This document shows, piece after piece, positions 42,296 to 50,523 of a DNA stretch of 58,282 nucleotides (the stretch's first letter is position 1; the number at the start of each line of letters is the position of its first letter). The DNA is taken from the NCBI RefSeq assembly GCF_029868745.1, contig NZ_JARWOP010000387.1:1-58282 (forward strand), given 5' to 3'. The position numbers and the translations under genes are program-made. The notes beneath the pieces are model-generated. The model did not search any database. It saw only the letters and a list, made by a program, of their open reading frames with translations, and was not told the origin of the DNA. Source of the DNA: Nocardia wallacei. GTDB taxonomy: Bacteria; Actinomycetota; Actinomycetes; Mycobacteriales; Mycobacteriaceae.

Positions 42296-42999
42296 ACCAG
42301 ACCGTCACCGAGGCGCTGCTCGACCCCATCCTTGCCCGCGACCCCGCCGGTCCCCGGATCACCTATTACGACGATGCCACCGGCGCCCGCATCGAGCTGT
42401 CCGCGCTGACGCTGGCGAACTGGGCGGCCAAGACCGCCAACCTGATTCGCGACGAGTTCGGCATCACGCCCGGCGGCCGGGTGGCGGTGCTGCTGCCCGC
42501 GCACTGGCAGACCGCCGCGGTGCTGCTGGGCTGCTGGTGGGCCGGCGCCGAGGTGGTGCTGCGGCCGGACGACGACGCGGAACTGGCGCTGGTGACGGCC
42601 GGTCGCCTGGCCGAGGTCGAGAACGTGCCGGAGGTGGCGGCGCTGTCGCTCGACGCGCTGGGCGCCCCGGTGCGCGAGCTGCCGGTCGGCGTCACCGACT
42701 TCGCGACCTCGGTGCGCGTCCACGGCGACCAGTTCCTGCCCGGCGGCGTCGGCGTCGCGCTGGCCGGCATGCCGGTCGCCGAGGTTCTCGCCGGCGCCCG
42801 GAAATCTGCTGCGGGACAGGGTTTTTCGGCCGAGGACCGGGTGCTGTCGGAGTCCACCTGGGACACCCCGGCCGAACTCGTCGACGGCCTGCTCGCCGTC
42901 TACGCCGCGGGCGCGTCGCTGGTCCAGGTCGTCAATCCCGACCCGGCCAAGCGCGCCGACCGCGTCCGGTCCGAACGGGTCACGACCACCCGCGCCTGA
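42283..42999 (+). CDS. TIGR03089 family protein (acyl-adenylate-like fragment)
   Basis: A 238-residue actinobacterial protein resembling the N-terminal part of AMP-binding enzymes (LTLANWAAKTANLIRDEFGITPGGRVAVLLPAHWQTAAVLLGCWWAGAEVVL), without the ATP-binding signature or the C-terminal domain. It is a recognised stand-alone family, always next to the LCP ligase gene (Rv3267-Rv3268 pair). ATG 42283 overlaps the LCP stop by 13 bases. Function unknown; co-translation suggests a part in wall-polymer attachment. Confidence 0.88.
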   Translation: MRELNQTVTEALLDPILARDPAGPRITYYDDATGARIELSALTLANWAAKTANLIRDEFGITPGGRVAVLLPAHWQTAAVLLGCWWAGAEVVLRPDDDAELALVTAGRLAEVENVPEVAALSLDALGAPVRELPVGVTDFATSVRVHGDQFLPGGVGVALAGMPVAEVLAGARKSAAGQGFSAEDRVLSESTWDTPAELVDGLLAVYAAGASLVQVVNPDPAKRADRVRSERVTTTRA

Positions 43000-43007
43000 G
43001 GCGCGGT

Positions 43008-43021
43008 CCTACCGCGGTAGG
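43008..43021. promoter_or_regulatory. Perfect palindrome upstream of the P450 gene
   Basis: CCTACCGCGGTAGG, 14 bp with no mismatch, 80 bases before the P450 start and nine bases past the preceding stop. TACCGCGGTA resembles TetR operators. A terminator role is less likely because there is no loop or U-tract. Confidence 0.5.
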
Positions 43022-43101
43022 TCATGGCGGTCCGCCCGCGGCACGTTTCACGGCGAGGCGTCTTTCCGTACGGTTGGAGCAGGATCTGACGACGAACGGG
43101 G

Positions 43102-44409
43102 ATGGCGATGAAGCCTAGGTACTGGTTCCGCTGGCTGGTGGTGCAGGGCGCGCCGCGCCTGGTCTTGCAGACCTACTCGCGCCGCGGCGACACGCTCTCC
43201 CGACTGATGTCCGCGCCCGACGCGGCCGACGATCCGATACCGCTACTGGCTTCACTGCGCGTCCAGGGCCGAATGGTGCGCACTCCGCTGGGCTGGGCGA
43301 CCACCGACCACGAGCTGTGCCGAACCATCCTGCGCGACAACACCTTCGGCGTCGCGGCCGCCGAGGGCTTCGTGCCGCGGCCGCTGCGGCGGCTGATGGA
43401 GTTCGCCGAGCTGCCGCCGAACCCGGTCAGCCCGCCGTCCATGCTGGTGATCGACCCGCCGGAGCACACCCGGATGCGCAAGCCGGTGGCGTCGGCGTTC
43501 ACCCCGCGCGCGATCGCCCGGCTGCGCGACCGCGTCGAATCGGTGACCGCGGAGCTGCTGGACGCGCTGCCCGCCGGCGGCTCGGCGGACCTGATCGCCG
43601 CCTACGCCTCCCAGGTGCCGATCGCGATCATCTCCGAGATGCTCGGCTTCCCCGATTCCGAGCGCGAGCGGTTCCTCGCCTGGGGCGATGCCGCCTCACC
43701 GCTGCTCGACGTGGGTACCAGCTGGCGCACCACGCGGGCCGCCTCGGCCGCCCTGCTGGAGATGGACGGCTACCTCGACGAACACATCGCCCGGTTACGC
43801 CGCGAGCCGGGCGAGGACATCCTCTCCGGCCTGGTGAGCGCGGGCGATCTGGACGACCGCGAGCTGAAGGCGTCGGCCACGCTGCTGATGGGCGCGGGTT
43901 TCGAGACCACGGTGAACCTGATCGGCAACGGCGTCGTCCAGTTGCTGCGCCATCCCGAGCAGCTGGCCCGGCTGCGAGCGGAGCCGGAGCTGTGGCCGAA
44001 CGCCGTCGAGGAGATCCTCCGCTTCGACGCCCCGGTCCAGAGCACCGCCCGCATCGCCGGTCGTGACGCCGAATTCGGTGGCGCGCCGGTGCGCGCGGGT
44101 AACACCGTCGTCCTGTTGCTCGCAGGCGCCAACCGCGACCCGGCGGTCTTCGAGAATCCAGACAGCTTCGACATCACCCGGCCCAATGCCAAAGACCACC
44201 TGACGTTCTCGTCGGGCATCCATGTCTGCCTCGGCGCCAGCCTGGCCCGGATGGAGGGCGCCTACGCGCTACGGTCGCTGTTCGAGAGCTTCCCGGATCT
44301 ACAGCTGGCGGGCGAACCACAGCACCGGCCGCTGTTCACCCTGCACGGCTATGCCCATCTGCCGGTATTGCTCGGCGATCGCGCCGGACACCCTGCGGCC
44401 GTCAGCTGA
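43102..44409 (+). CDS. Cytochrome P450
   Basis: A 435-residue soluble bacterial P450. I-helix LLMGAGFETTVN (acid-alcohol pair E-T), ExxR in EILR, and heme loop FSSGIHVCLG with ligand C376. The N-terminus (MAMKPRYWFRWLVVQGAPRLV) is hydrophobic and may associate with membrane. No ferredoxin or ferredoxin reductase gene adjoins, so redox partners are elsewhere. ATG 43102 follows GGGGATGG. Substrate unknown. Its 3' end overlaps the convergent esterase gene by eight bases. It shows no clear link to the upstream wall genes. Confidence 0.94.
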   Translation: MAMKPRYWFRWLVVQGAPRLVLQTYSRRGDTLSRLMSAPDAADDPIPLLASLRVQGRMVRTPLGWATTDHELCRTILRDNTFGVAAAEGFVPRPLRRLMEFAELPPNPVSPPSMLVIDPPEHTRMRKPVASAFTPRAIARLRDRVESVTAELLDALPAGGSADLIAAYASQVPIAIISEMLGFPDSERERFLAWGDAASPLLDVGTSWRTTRAASAALLEMDGYLDEHIARLRREPGEDILSGLVSAGDLDDRELKASATLLMGAGFETTVNLIGNGVVQLLRHPEQLARLRAEPELWPNAVEEILRFDAPVQSTARIAGRDAEFGGAPVRAGNTVVLLLAGANRDPAVFENPDSFDITRPNAKDHLTFSSGIHVCLGASLARMEGAYALRSLFESFPDLQLAGEPQHRPLFTLHGYAHLPVLLGDRAGHPAAVS

Positions 44410-45976
44410 ATCCGACCACCCGATCGCCCCAGGCGGTGTGCAGGTCGTGATCGGGGTCGTCGAGAACGCGGTCGACGGCATCGATGACGAGGGTGGTGCG
44501 GGTGGACTCGTGGTAGGGCGGCCAGTGCTTGGACCCGTCGAGCGCTGCGGGCACGCCGTGCTCGGCGAACGCCAGCCAGCGGCGCATCATCCGCCCCGAC
44601 ACCTCCGTCGCGATCTTGCGACCGCCCAGCCAGAAGGTCGGATCGTGGTTCAGGGTGCCGAAATTGCCGAAGACGTAAGGCAATTCGGTGGCGTGGCCCG
44701 CTCCGACCCGGGCGGCCTTGAGCATCGGTGTGGCGTGGTCGAAGCGGTACATCCAGGTGCGGGTGTGCCGGGAATGCGCGTCGGCGACCCAGTGCGCCGG
44801 CATCCGGAAGGCGGCGTCGGTGGACATCGCCAGGGCGCCACGGGTCTTGGCGAGGTCCGGGTAGGCGGAGGTGATCTCGGCGATCCGTTCGGCCGGCAGC
44901 TCCGGGTGGTCGGCGGCGACGGCGTTGAGCATGGCGTTCACCGCGTCCGGCGTGACCGGCATGATCGGCGAGCGGAACAACCGGAACAGCGAGGACTCCT
45001 CCTTGTTGGTGCCGATGATCAACGGCACCCGGTGCGAGCGGCCCTCCTGGAAGCGATCGGTCGGGTACCCCGGTAGCAGGTCCCCGTCGACCACCGGCGC
45101 GGCCGCGAGCCGGCCCGGCGATTGCAGCGGCACCTCGTCGAGCAGGATGCCGGCGGCGTCGGTGATCCGCTCGATCGGGCATTCCAGCAATTCGCGCGCC
45201 CGCTCGGGCGGCAACTCCAGCAGTTCCAGGAACCGCCGTGCCACGCCCGCGGCCCGCTCCAGCCCGAAGACCGTCGTCGCGGGCGGGCTCTGCGCGATCG
45301 CGCGATGAAACAGTCCGGCCGCCGACGGCGAGGTGAGCAGCGCGGTCACGCAACCCGCGCCCGAGGACTCCCCGAACACGGTGACCTTGCCGGGATCGCC
45401 CCCGAAGGCGGCGATGTTGTCGCGCACCCATTGCAGGGCGGCGATCTGGTCGTGCAGGCCGAGGTTGGGCACGAAGTCGTCACCGAGCGAGGACAGGTCC
45501 AGGAAGCCGAGCGCACCGAGCCGGTAGTTCACCCCGACCACCACGACGCCGCCGGTCTCCGCGAGCTTGCGGCCGTCGTAGATGCCCTGCGCCGCGGTTC
45601 CCAGGCAGTAGGCGCCGCCGTGCAGCCAGACCAGCACCGGGCGGGGTTCGTCGGAGGTCGCGGCGGGCGCCCAGATGTTCACCCACAGGCAGTCCTCGCC
45701 CATGCGCAACCCGGAATCCACCGGCACCATGGCGCCCATGGACTGCGGGGCGATCTCGCCGAAAGCGGTGCAGTCGCGCACGCCCTCCCACGGCCGCGGC
45801 GGCTCGGGCCGGCGGAAACGCTTCGGGCCCGCGGGCGCGGCGGCATACGGAATGCTGCGCCACACGTGGACCCGGCCCTCCCGCACACCCCGCACATCGC
45901 CCGCGGTCGTCCGGGCAACAGGGGCGGGGCCCGGCTCGGCCACACTCGGGGCCGGCTCGAAGAATTGCGTGCTCAT
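44402..45976 (-). CDS. Type B carboxylesterase/lipase
   Basis: A 524-residue alpha/beta hydrolase of the COesterase family. Nucleophile S204 in G-E-S-S-G, oxyanion HGGAYCLG, acid in NKEESSLFRLF and histidine in GAGHATELPYVFG. No signal peptide, so probably cytoplasmic. ATG 45976 has GAGGTGC upstream. Convergent with the P450 gene, with eight bases of overlap in the 3' ends. Substrate cannot be deduced. Confidence 0.93.
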   Translation of the reverse strand: MSTQFFEPAPSVAEPGPAPVARTTAGDVRGVREGRVHVWRSIPYAAAPAGPKRFRRPEPPRPWEGVRDCTAFGEIAPQSMGAMVPVDSGLRMGEDCLWVNIWAPAATSDEPRPVLVWLHGGAYCLGTAAQGIYDGRKLAETGGVVVVGVNYRLGALGFLDLSSLGDDFVPNLGLHDQIAALQWVRDNIAAFGGDPGKVTVFGESSGAGCVTALLTSPSAAGLFHRAIAQSPPATTVFGLERAAGVARRFLELLELPPERARELLECPIERITDAAGILLDEVPLQSPGRLAAAPVVDGDLLPGYPTDRFQEGRSHRVPLIIGTNKEESSLFRLFRSPIMPVTPDAVNAMLNAVAADHPELPAERIAEITSAYPDLAKTRGALAMSTDAAFRMPAHWVADAHSRHTRTWMYRFDHATPMLKAARVGAGHATELPYVFGNFGTLNHDPTFWLGGRKIATEVSGRMMRRWLAFAEHGVPAALDGSKHWPPYHESTRTTLVIDAVDRVLDDPDHDLHTAWGDRVVGFS

Positions 45977-46056
45977 CTCGCACCTCCTCGTACTTCCCTG
46001 ATATCGAGAGTACGTCGGAGATCATTTCTTCCCGCGTAATCGACCCGGCGACGCCG

Positions 46057-46329
46057 TCAGGCCCGATCGATGTGGCCCAGATCGCGATCGGGATCGATGC
46101 GGTCGCGAACCCGCTGCTTGAGTACCGCGATCTCGGGAAAGCCGCCGTCGGCCTTTCGTTCCCAGATCTGCTCGCCGTCGAGGGTGATCCGGAAGACGCC
46201 GCCCTCCCCGGGAACCAGCGCGACCTGTGTCAATTCGGTGCCGAAGGTACTCAGTAGCTCCTGGGCCATCCAGCCCGCCCGCAGCAGCCAGCGACACTGG
46301 GTGCAGTACTCGATCGCGATATGTGGCAT
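46057..46329 (-). CDS. SelT/SelW/SelH family (Rdx) thioredoxin-like protein
   Basis: A 90-residue protein with a thioredoxin-like fold and redox motif C9-T-Q-C12 in IEYCTQCRWLLRAGW, followed by VALVPGEGGVFRITLDGEQIWERKADGGFPEIAVLKQRVRD. Bacterial members have Cys in place of selenocysteine; function is unclear. ATG 46329 is chosen from the family start (MPHIAIEYC). It lies 19 bases after the YchJ-like gene on the same strand. Confidence 0.93.
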   Translation of the reverse strand: MPHIAIEYCTQCRWLLRAGWMAQELLSTFGTELTQVALVPGEGGVFRITLDGEQIWERKADGGFPEIAVLKQRVRDRIDPDRDLGHIDRA

Positions 46330-46348
46330 ACCCGGACACAGTAAGACA

Positions 46349-46750
46349 TCAGGGCGCGATGTCACCGTCCACGTAGACCCACGCGCCCGCGACGCGCGTG
46401 AATCGGCTGCACTCGTGCAGTGCCGCGCGTTTTCCGTCCGATCGGTAGTGAGCGCGGAACTCGACCACGCCGCTGTCGTCGAAGGGACCGCCGTGCTCGG
46501 TCCGTTCGATCTCCAGATACAGCCAGCGCTGTTCCGGATCCAGCGTCAGCCGTCGCGGCCGGGTCCGCGGATGCCAGGACCGCAGTAGGTAGTCCACATC
46601 ACCGACGGCGAATGCCGTGTAGCGCGACCGCATCAGCGCCTCCGCCGTGGGCGCCGGGCGGGTTCCGTCCAGCCGCGGGCCGCAGCAGTCGGTGAGCGTC
46701 TCGCCGCTGCGGCAGGGGCACGGCGCGGAACCGGTCGAGTTGTCGGGCAT
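46349..46750 (-). CDS. YchJ-like SEC-C motif / NTF2-fold protein (UPF0225)
   Basis: A 133-residue protein with an N-terminal SEC-C-type zinc motif (C11, C13, C22, C23 in PCPCRSGETLTDCCGP) and a C-terminal NTF2-like domain (ALMRSRYTAFAVGDVDYLLRSWHP, FRAHYRSDGKRAALHECSRFTRVAGAWVYVDG). Widespread, no established function. ATG 46750 starts seven bases after the stop of the ATPase-associated small gene, so it is probably in the same transcript. Confidence 0.92.
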   Translation of the reverse strand: MPDNSTGSAPCPCRSGETLTDCCGPRLDGTRPAPTAEALMRSRYTAFAVGDVDYLLRSWHPRTRPRRLTLDPEQRWLYLEIERTEHGGPFDDSGVVEFRAHYRSDGKRAALHECSRFTRVAGAWVYVDGDIAP

Positions 46751-46757
46751 TCGACGA

Positions 46758-47168
46758 TTATCCGTGGCGGGCGGCCGGCGTCTCCTCCCCCTCGCCGAGC
46801 ATCGCCAATTCGTCTGCGAGACAGGTGGCTTCGTCGTACCAGCCGCGCAACTCGTCCACCGTCGGCGCCAGTTCGTAATCCTGGTGGTGGCCCGCCCGCG
46901 ACAACGCCGCCCACAGCGTGGCGATCCGGGCGGCCGTGTCTTCACCGGCGTATGGCGCCAGCGCCAGCAGCTGGGCTCGCATGCTGCACCGCGCCACCGG
47001 CGGGGCGACTCGCGACCACAGCTGATCCATGGACTGCTCGAGCACGATCCGCAGAATCCACACCGTGGCGCGCGACCAGAGCCCGCCGGCATCGGTCACC
47101 GAGCCGCGCAGCAGTTCGTCGGCGGCGGCCAGCCGCTGCGCCACGGTCGGCGTCACGGATTCAGCCAC
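46758..47168 (-). CDS. Small protein encoded with the Rad50-like ATPase
   Basis: I do not recognise this 136-residue protein. It is helical, with TVAQRLAAADELLRGSVTDAGGLWSRATVWILRIVLEQSMDQLWSR, two Cys (PPVARCSM, EATCLADEL), and an acidic C-terminus (GEGEETPAARHG). GTG 47168 is preceded by AGGAAAG seven bases upstream and overlaps the ATPase end by 16 bases; GTG 47156 is an alternative with GTGA overlap. Overlap with the ATPase gene argues for a stoichiometric partner. No nuclease or toxin motif is visible. Confidence 0.8.
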   Translation of the reverse strand: MAESVTPTVAQRLAAADELLRGSVTDAGGLWSRATVWILRIVLEQSMDQLWSRVAPPVARCSMRAQLLALAPYAGEDTAARIATLWAALSRAGHHQDYELAPTVDELRGWYDEATCLADELAMLGEGEETPAARHG

Positions 47169-49573
47169 TTGACGACTTTCCTGGTGCCGGAGATCAATTC
47201 GCCGCCGTTGCGTCCGATGCGGATGTGGGCGCCCGCGGCCGCATCGCGCAATACCGATCGCGCCCAAGGCGCCTCGCGATCCAGCTGGGCGTTCAGGTCG
47301 TCCACGCGGTCCGGGTCGCCGAACACCGCCAGCGACACCTTTTCCCACGTGGTCCGGGCGGCGTCCACGCGCCGCTGCACCTCCCGATGATCGACGCCCG
47401 CGCCGAGCAGGGTGCGGCGCGCGCGGGCCAGGGCCGCCGCCTCGATCGCCGAGCGGCAGCACGTGATGACCAGTTCGGCGGCGATGGCGCGGGGCAGCTG
47501 TCTGGTGCGCAGCAGGGCGTTGGCGTCGCTGAGATAGCGGCGCACCGGATCCTCGGCGACCCGCAGTTCGACCGTCGAACGCTCCCGGCGCTGCACGTCC
47601 AGCACGGTGGCGTCCAGGCGCAGCCGGCGCACCGCCTCGGCCAGGCGCTCGTCGTGCGTGAACACCACGACCTGCCGCCCGCTGCGGGCCGCGGCCGACA
47701 GCACCCGCGCCAGACCGTCCACCTTGGCCGGATCCATCGCCTGCACCGGATCGTCGATCACGACGAAACCGAACGGGCTCTCCGGCACGGTCGCGCGCGG
47801 CAGGAACAGCGCCAGCCCCAGCGCGTGCAGTTCGCCCTGGCTCATCACGCCGAGCGCGGTGCCGCCGGTGTCGTCGACGGTGACGTCCAGCAGGACCTTG
47901 CGGGTGGCTCCCGCGTTGCCCTGCAGGCGAATCGCGCCGAGGTCCACATTGCTCTGCTGGCGCAGGCCGCGCCAGATCTGGCGAGCGTGGTCGGCCAGCG
48001 GCCCCATCCGCTCGTCGCGCAGCCCCGCGGCGGCCGATTTCAGCCAGTCCTCGGCCCGGCGCACGGTGCGCAGTTCGGGATCGGCGGCGGCGACCAGCTT
48101 CGCCTCCTGCAGCCACGCGGCGATGCGGGGCACCAGCGGGGTCCAGACCGCGTCGAGCCGGTCCAGTTCCTTGCGGGCCGAGCGGCGCAGGGTCTCCAGG
48201 CCGCGAATCGCGTCGGTGTGCGCGAGGCGCAGCCGATCGGCCAGCTCCCCCTCGTCCGCGTCGGCGAGTGCGGCCCACGCCGTCCAGGTGCGGCGGGCCG
48301 GGCCGGTGTCGACGTTCGGCGCCTCCGGCGGCGGCGGATCCAGCTCCGCCGGAACGGGTTTCACCAACTGCCGGGCCTGCCGCACGGCCTGGTCCAGGGC
48401 GACGCGGGCGGCGGTGAGCGCGGCGGCGCGATCGGTCAGGCGGGCGATCTGCGCATCGGTCTCGCGTTGCCAGGCCAGGTCCAGCGTGCCGCGGCCGCAG
48501 ACCGGGCACGCGCAGTCCCCGGCCGCGTCGCTGTGGGTGCGGGCGCGGCGCAGCAGGTCCAGCACGCGCAGTTCCGATTCCGTATCGCCGGTGGAGCGGG
48601 CAGCGAGTTCGGCGGCGCACCTGTCCACCTCGACGGCGGCGGCATCGACCTCGGCCGACTCCGGCAGGCGTAGGCGCAGGATGGACTGCAGGGCCGCCGC
48701 ACCGGTCGGATCGTGCCGCGCGCCCGCCAGCTCGCGGCCGATGCCGACCAGATCCGGTGGCGTGCTGCGCAGTAGCTCGGCCACGCGACCCGCGCGCTCG
48801 TCGGCCACGGTGGACAACGCCACCAGCAGTGCGTTGCGTTCGTCGCGGGATTGCCGCGCGGCCCGTTCCAGTTCGAGCCTGCGGACGCGGGTGCGTTCCT
48901 GCGCCGCGGTGAGATCGTCCAGGCCGAGGAGTTGATGCAGGGCGTCGAACAGGTCGCTGGGGCGGCCGTCGACCAGGGCGCCGAGCTCGCTGTAGGACAG
49001 GAACGGCCGGTACAGTTCCAGCGCGCGGGCCCAGTCCTCGGCGTGAAACTCGGTGGGGGGCTGCTCTTTTCGCTGCTGAGTCCAGGTGCCGCCGGCGAGG
49101 TCGGCGCCCTCCGGCCACTCCCGGGTGATGGTGAGTTCGCCGTCGGACCCCGCCGTGGTCAGTTCCAGGTCGACGCGGCAGACGGCGCCCTCGTGCAGGT
49201 TGCGCCAGCCCTCGCGCCAGACCGCGGAGCGGCCCTCCCAGCGGCGGTTGACCCCGGTGAGCGCCAGTTCGGCGGCCTCGGCGAAGCTCGATTTGCCGGA
49301 TCCGTTGCGGCCCACCACCAGGGTGAGGCCGGGGCCGGGCCGCAATTCCAGCGCGGCCACCGGCCCGATGCCGCGGAAGCCGCGAACTCGGATGGCGCGC
49401 AAGAAGATTCCGCTGGGGCCGGGTTCGGATCGGGAGCGGTCCGGCTCGGCGCCGAGTGCGTCCAGCACGGCGCGAGCGACTTCGGGTGTGATGGCCGGGT
49501 CGGAATCCAGACGGCGCGACACAAGCTCGATCAGGCGCGGCGCGACATCCTGCGGTCCTTCCCCCAAAGCCAC
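47153..49573 (-). CDS. Rad50/RecF-like AAA ATPase with CPVC hook
   Basis: An 806-residue SMC-type ATPase. Residues ~56-250: N-terminal lobe with RVRGFRGIGPVAALEL and Walker A G88-RNGSGKS95. Middle: coiled-coil arms with a zinc-hook-like C356-P-V-C359, which would dimerise two chains. C-terminal lobe: signature MSQGELHALGLAL (~576), Walker B FVVIDDPVQAMD (~602) and H-loop VVVFTHDERL. A ~150-residue extension follows. The first 50 residues form a small helical domain. GTG 49573 is chosen; TTG 49567 is almost as good (GAGGGAG five bases upstream). Too short and without SbcD neighbour to be Rad50/SbcC. Its only tight partner is the 136-residue gene. DNA repair or phage defence are both possible. 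Confidence 0.88.
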   Translation of the reverse strand: MALGEGPQDVAPRLIELVSRRLDSDPAITPEVARAVLDALGAEPDRSRSEPGPSGIFLRAIRVRGFRGIGPVAALELRPGPGLTLVVGRNGSGKSSFAEAAELALTGVNRRWEGRSAVWREGWRNLHEGAVCRVDLELTTAGSDGELTITREWPEGADLAGGTWTQQRKEQPPTEFHAEDWARALELYRPFLSYSELGALVDGRPSDLFDALHQLLGLDDLTAAQERTRVRRLELERAARQSRDERNALLVALSTVADERAGRVAELLRSTPPDLVGIGRELAGARHDPTGAAALQSILRLRLPESAEVDAAAVEVDRCAAELAARSTGDTESELRVLDLLRRARTHSDAAGDCACPVCGRGTLDLAWQRETDAQIARLTDRAAALTAARVALDQAVRQARQLVKPVPAELDPPPPEAPNVDTGPARRTWTAWAALADADEGELADRLRLAHTDAIRGLETLRRSARKELDRLDAVWTPLVPRIAAWLQEAKLVAAADPELRTVRRAEDWLKSAAAGLRDERMGPLADHARQIWRGLRQQSNVDLGAIRLQGNAGATRKVLLDVTVDDTGGTALGVMSQGELHALGLALFLPRATVPESPFGFVVIDDPVQAMDPAKVDGLARVLSAAARSGRQVVVFTHDERLAEAVRRLRLDATVLDVQRRERSTVELRVAEDPVRRYLSDANALLRTRQLPRAIAAELVITCCRSAIEAAALARARRTLLGAGVDHREVQRRVDAARTTWEKVSLAVFGDPDRVDDLNAQLDREAPWARSVLRDAAAGAHIRIGRNGGELISGTRKVVKWLNP

Positions 49574-49906
49574 TCCCTCGACGTTCGGCCACCTGCTCCG
49601 CGGGCCCGGCGAGAACCCACAGCCGTGTCGAACGCTACCGGACAGCCGACGAATCCGCCCCCGCGACAGTACATCCGGGCGAACCGTCCCGGCGGGACGC
49701 AATGGTCATCGATACGGTTCGATCCGGCCGATGTCCACCCCTCGGCCGTCCCGGCCGGGCAGTTCCACGGGTTTCACCCGAATCTCGGGTGGCTCGGATC
49801 AACCGAACAGATCAGAATGCCAGAACTGTGCGGGCCGCGCAAGCGCTCTTGACGCCGGAATCGTCCTCTGCGGCACCGTAATTGAGTTCGCTACCGGCCA
49901 GCGAAC
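49574..49906. other. 333-base intergenic region
   Basis: Between the ATPase start and the DinB-like stop, no gene is supported. It contains CACCCGA-ATC-TCGGGTG (49775-49791), a perfect 7-bp stem that could terminate the DinB-like transcript on the minus strand, and presumably the ATPase promoter. Confidence 0.5.
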
Positions 49907-50425
49907 CTACCGGGCAGCGCGGACGAGCCGGAGCTGGCCGATTTCGGCGGCGTTCTTCATCAGCTCGGCGTTCACCCAACCGGCGGTGTGCGCGGCGGTC
50001 CGTTCGGGCGTGTCGCCCCAGGGGAAGGCGGCGGGCCGATCGAGGTCGGCGTCGGTGTAGGCATCCAGCACCCGCCGCCAGCGGTCGCGCAGGCCGGACA
50101 GCCACTCGACGACCTGATCCGCGCCGGGCCAGTGGATGTCGACGCGATCGCGGGCCGGGCGGCCCTCGGCGTGGTCCAGCGTGACCGACCACCACCAGCC
50201 GATATGCCAGGTGAGCCACGCGATCGTGGGTACCGGGATGGGGTCCGGTTCGATGTCGGACCAGTCCGGCATCCACGACCCGTCCGGGCCGGGGCGTACC
50301 GTCCAGACCAGCGGTGCCGGCTCCCAAAGGTAGTCCTCGGCGACGAGTGCTTGCAGGTGCAGGTCGAGCAGCGCCCAGGTCATATCGAATTGCCAGCGCA
50401 GCAGGTCACAGCGGGAGACGGACAT
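49907..50425 (-). CDS. DinB family protein
   Basis: A 172-residue four-helix-bundle protein of the DinB/DfsB group. N-terminus MSVSRCDLLRWQFDMTWALLDLHLQAL, conserved metal-site helix PTIAWLTWHIGWWWSVTLDHAEG and a C-terminal AAHTAGWVNAELMKNAAEIGQLRL helix with the third His. Such proteins are metal-dependent, often bacillithiol/mycothiol-linked enzymes or have no known activity. ATG 50425; divergent from the SWIM gene. Confidence 0.9.
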   Translation of the reverse strand: MSVSRCDLLRWQFDMTWALLDLHLQALVAEDYLWEPAPLVWTVRPGPDGSWMPDWSDIEPDPIPVPTIAWLTWHIGWWWSVTLDHAEGRPARDRVDIHWPGADQVVEWLSGLRDRWRRVLDAYTDADLDRPAAFPWGDTPERTAAHTAGWVNAELMKNAAEIGQLRLVRAAR

Positions 50426-50523
50426 CGGGCGATGATCGCACAACTCGGCCCGCGGCGATCGGGAATTTCTTGTCGGTGGGATGGAGTACAAATCCGGGCA
50501 GGCGAGCGAACGGGGGATGGCCG

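Noticed and set aside
47153..49573. SbcC/Rad50 proper
   Set aside because: Coiled-coil arms are too short and no SbcD/Mre11 nuclease gene is adjacent.
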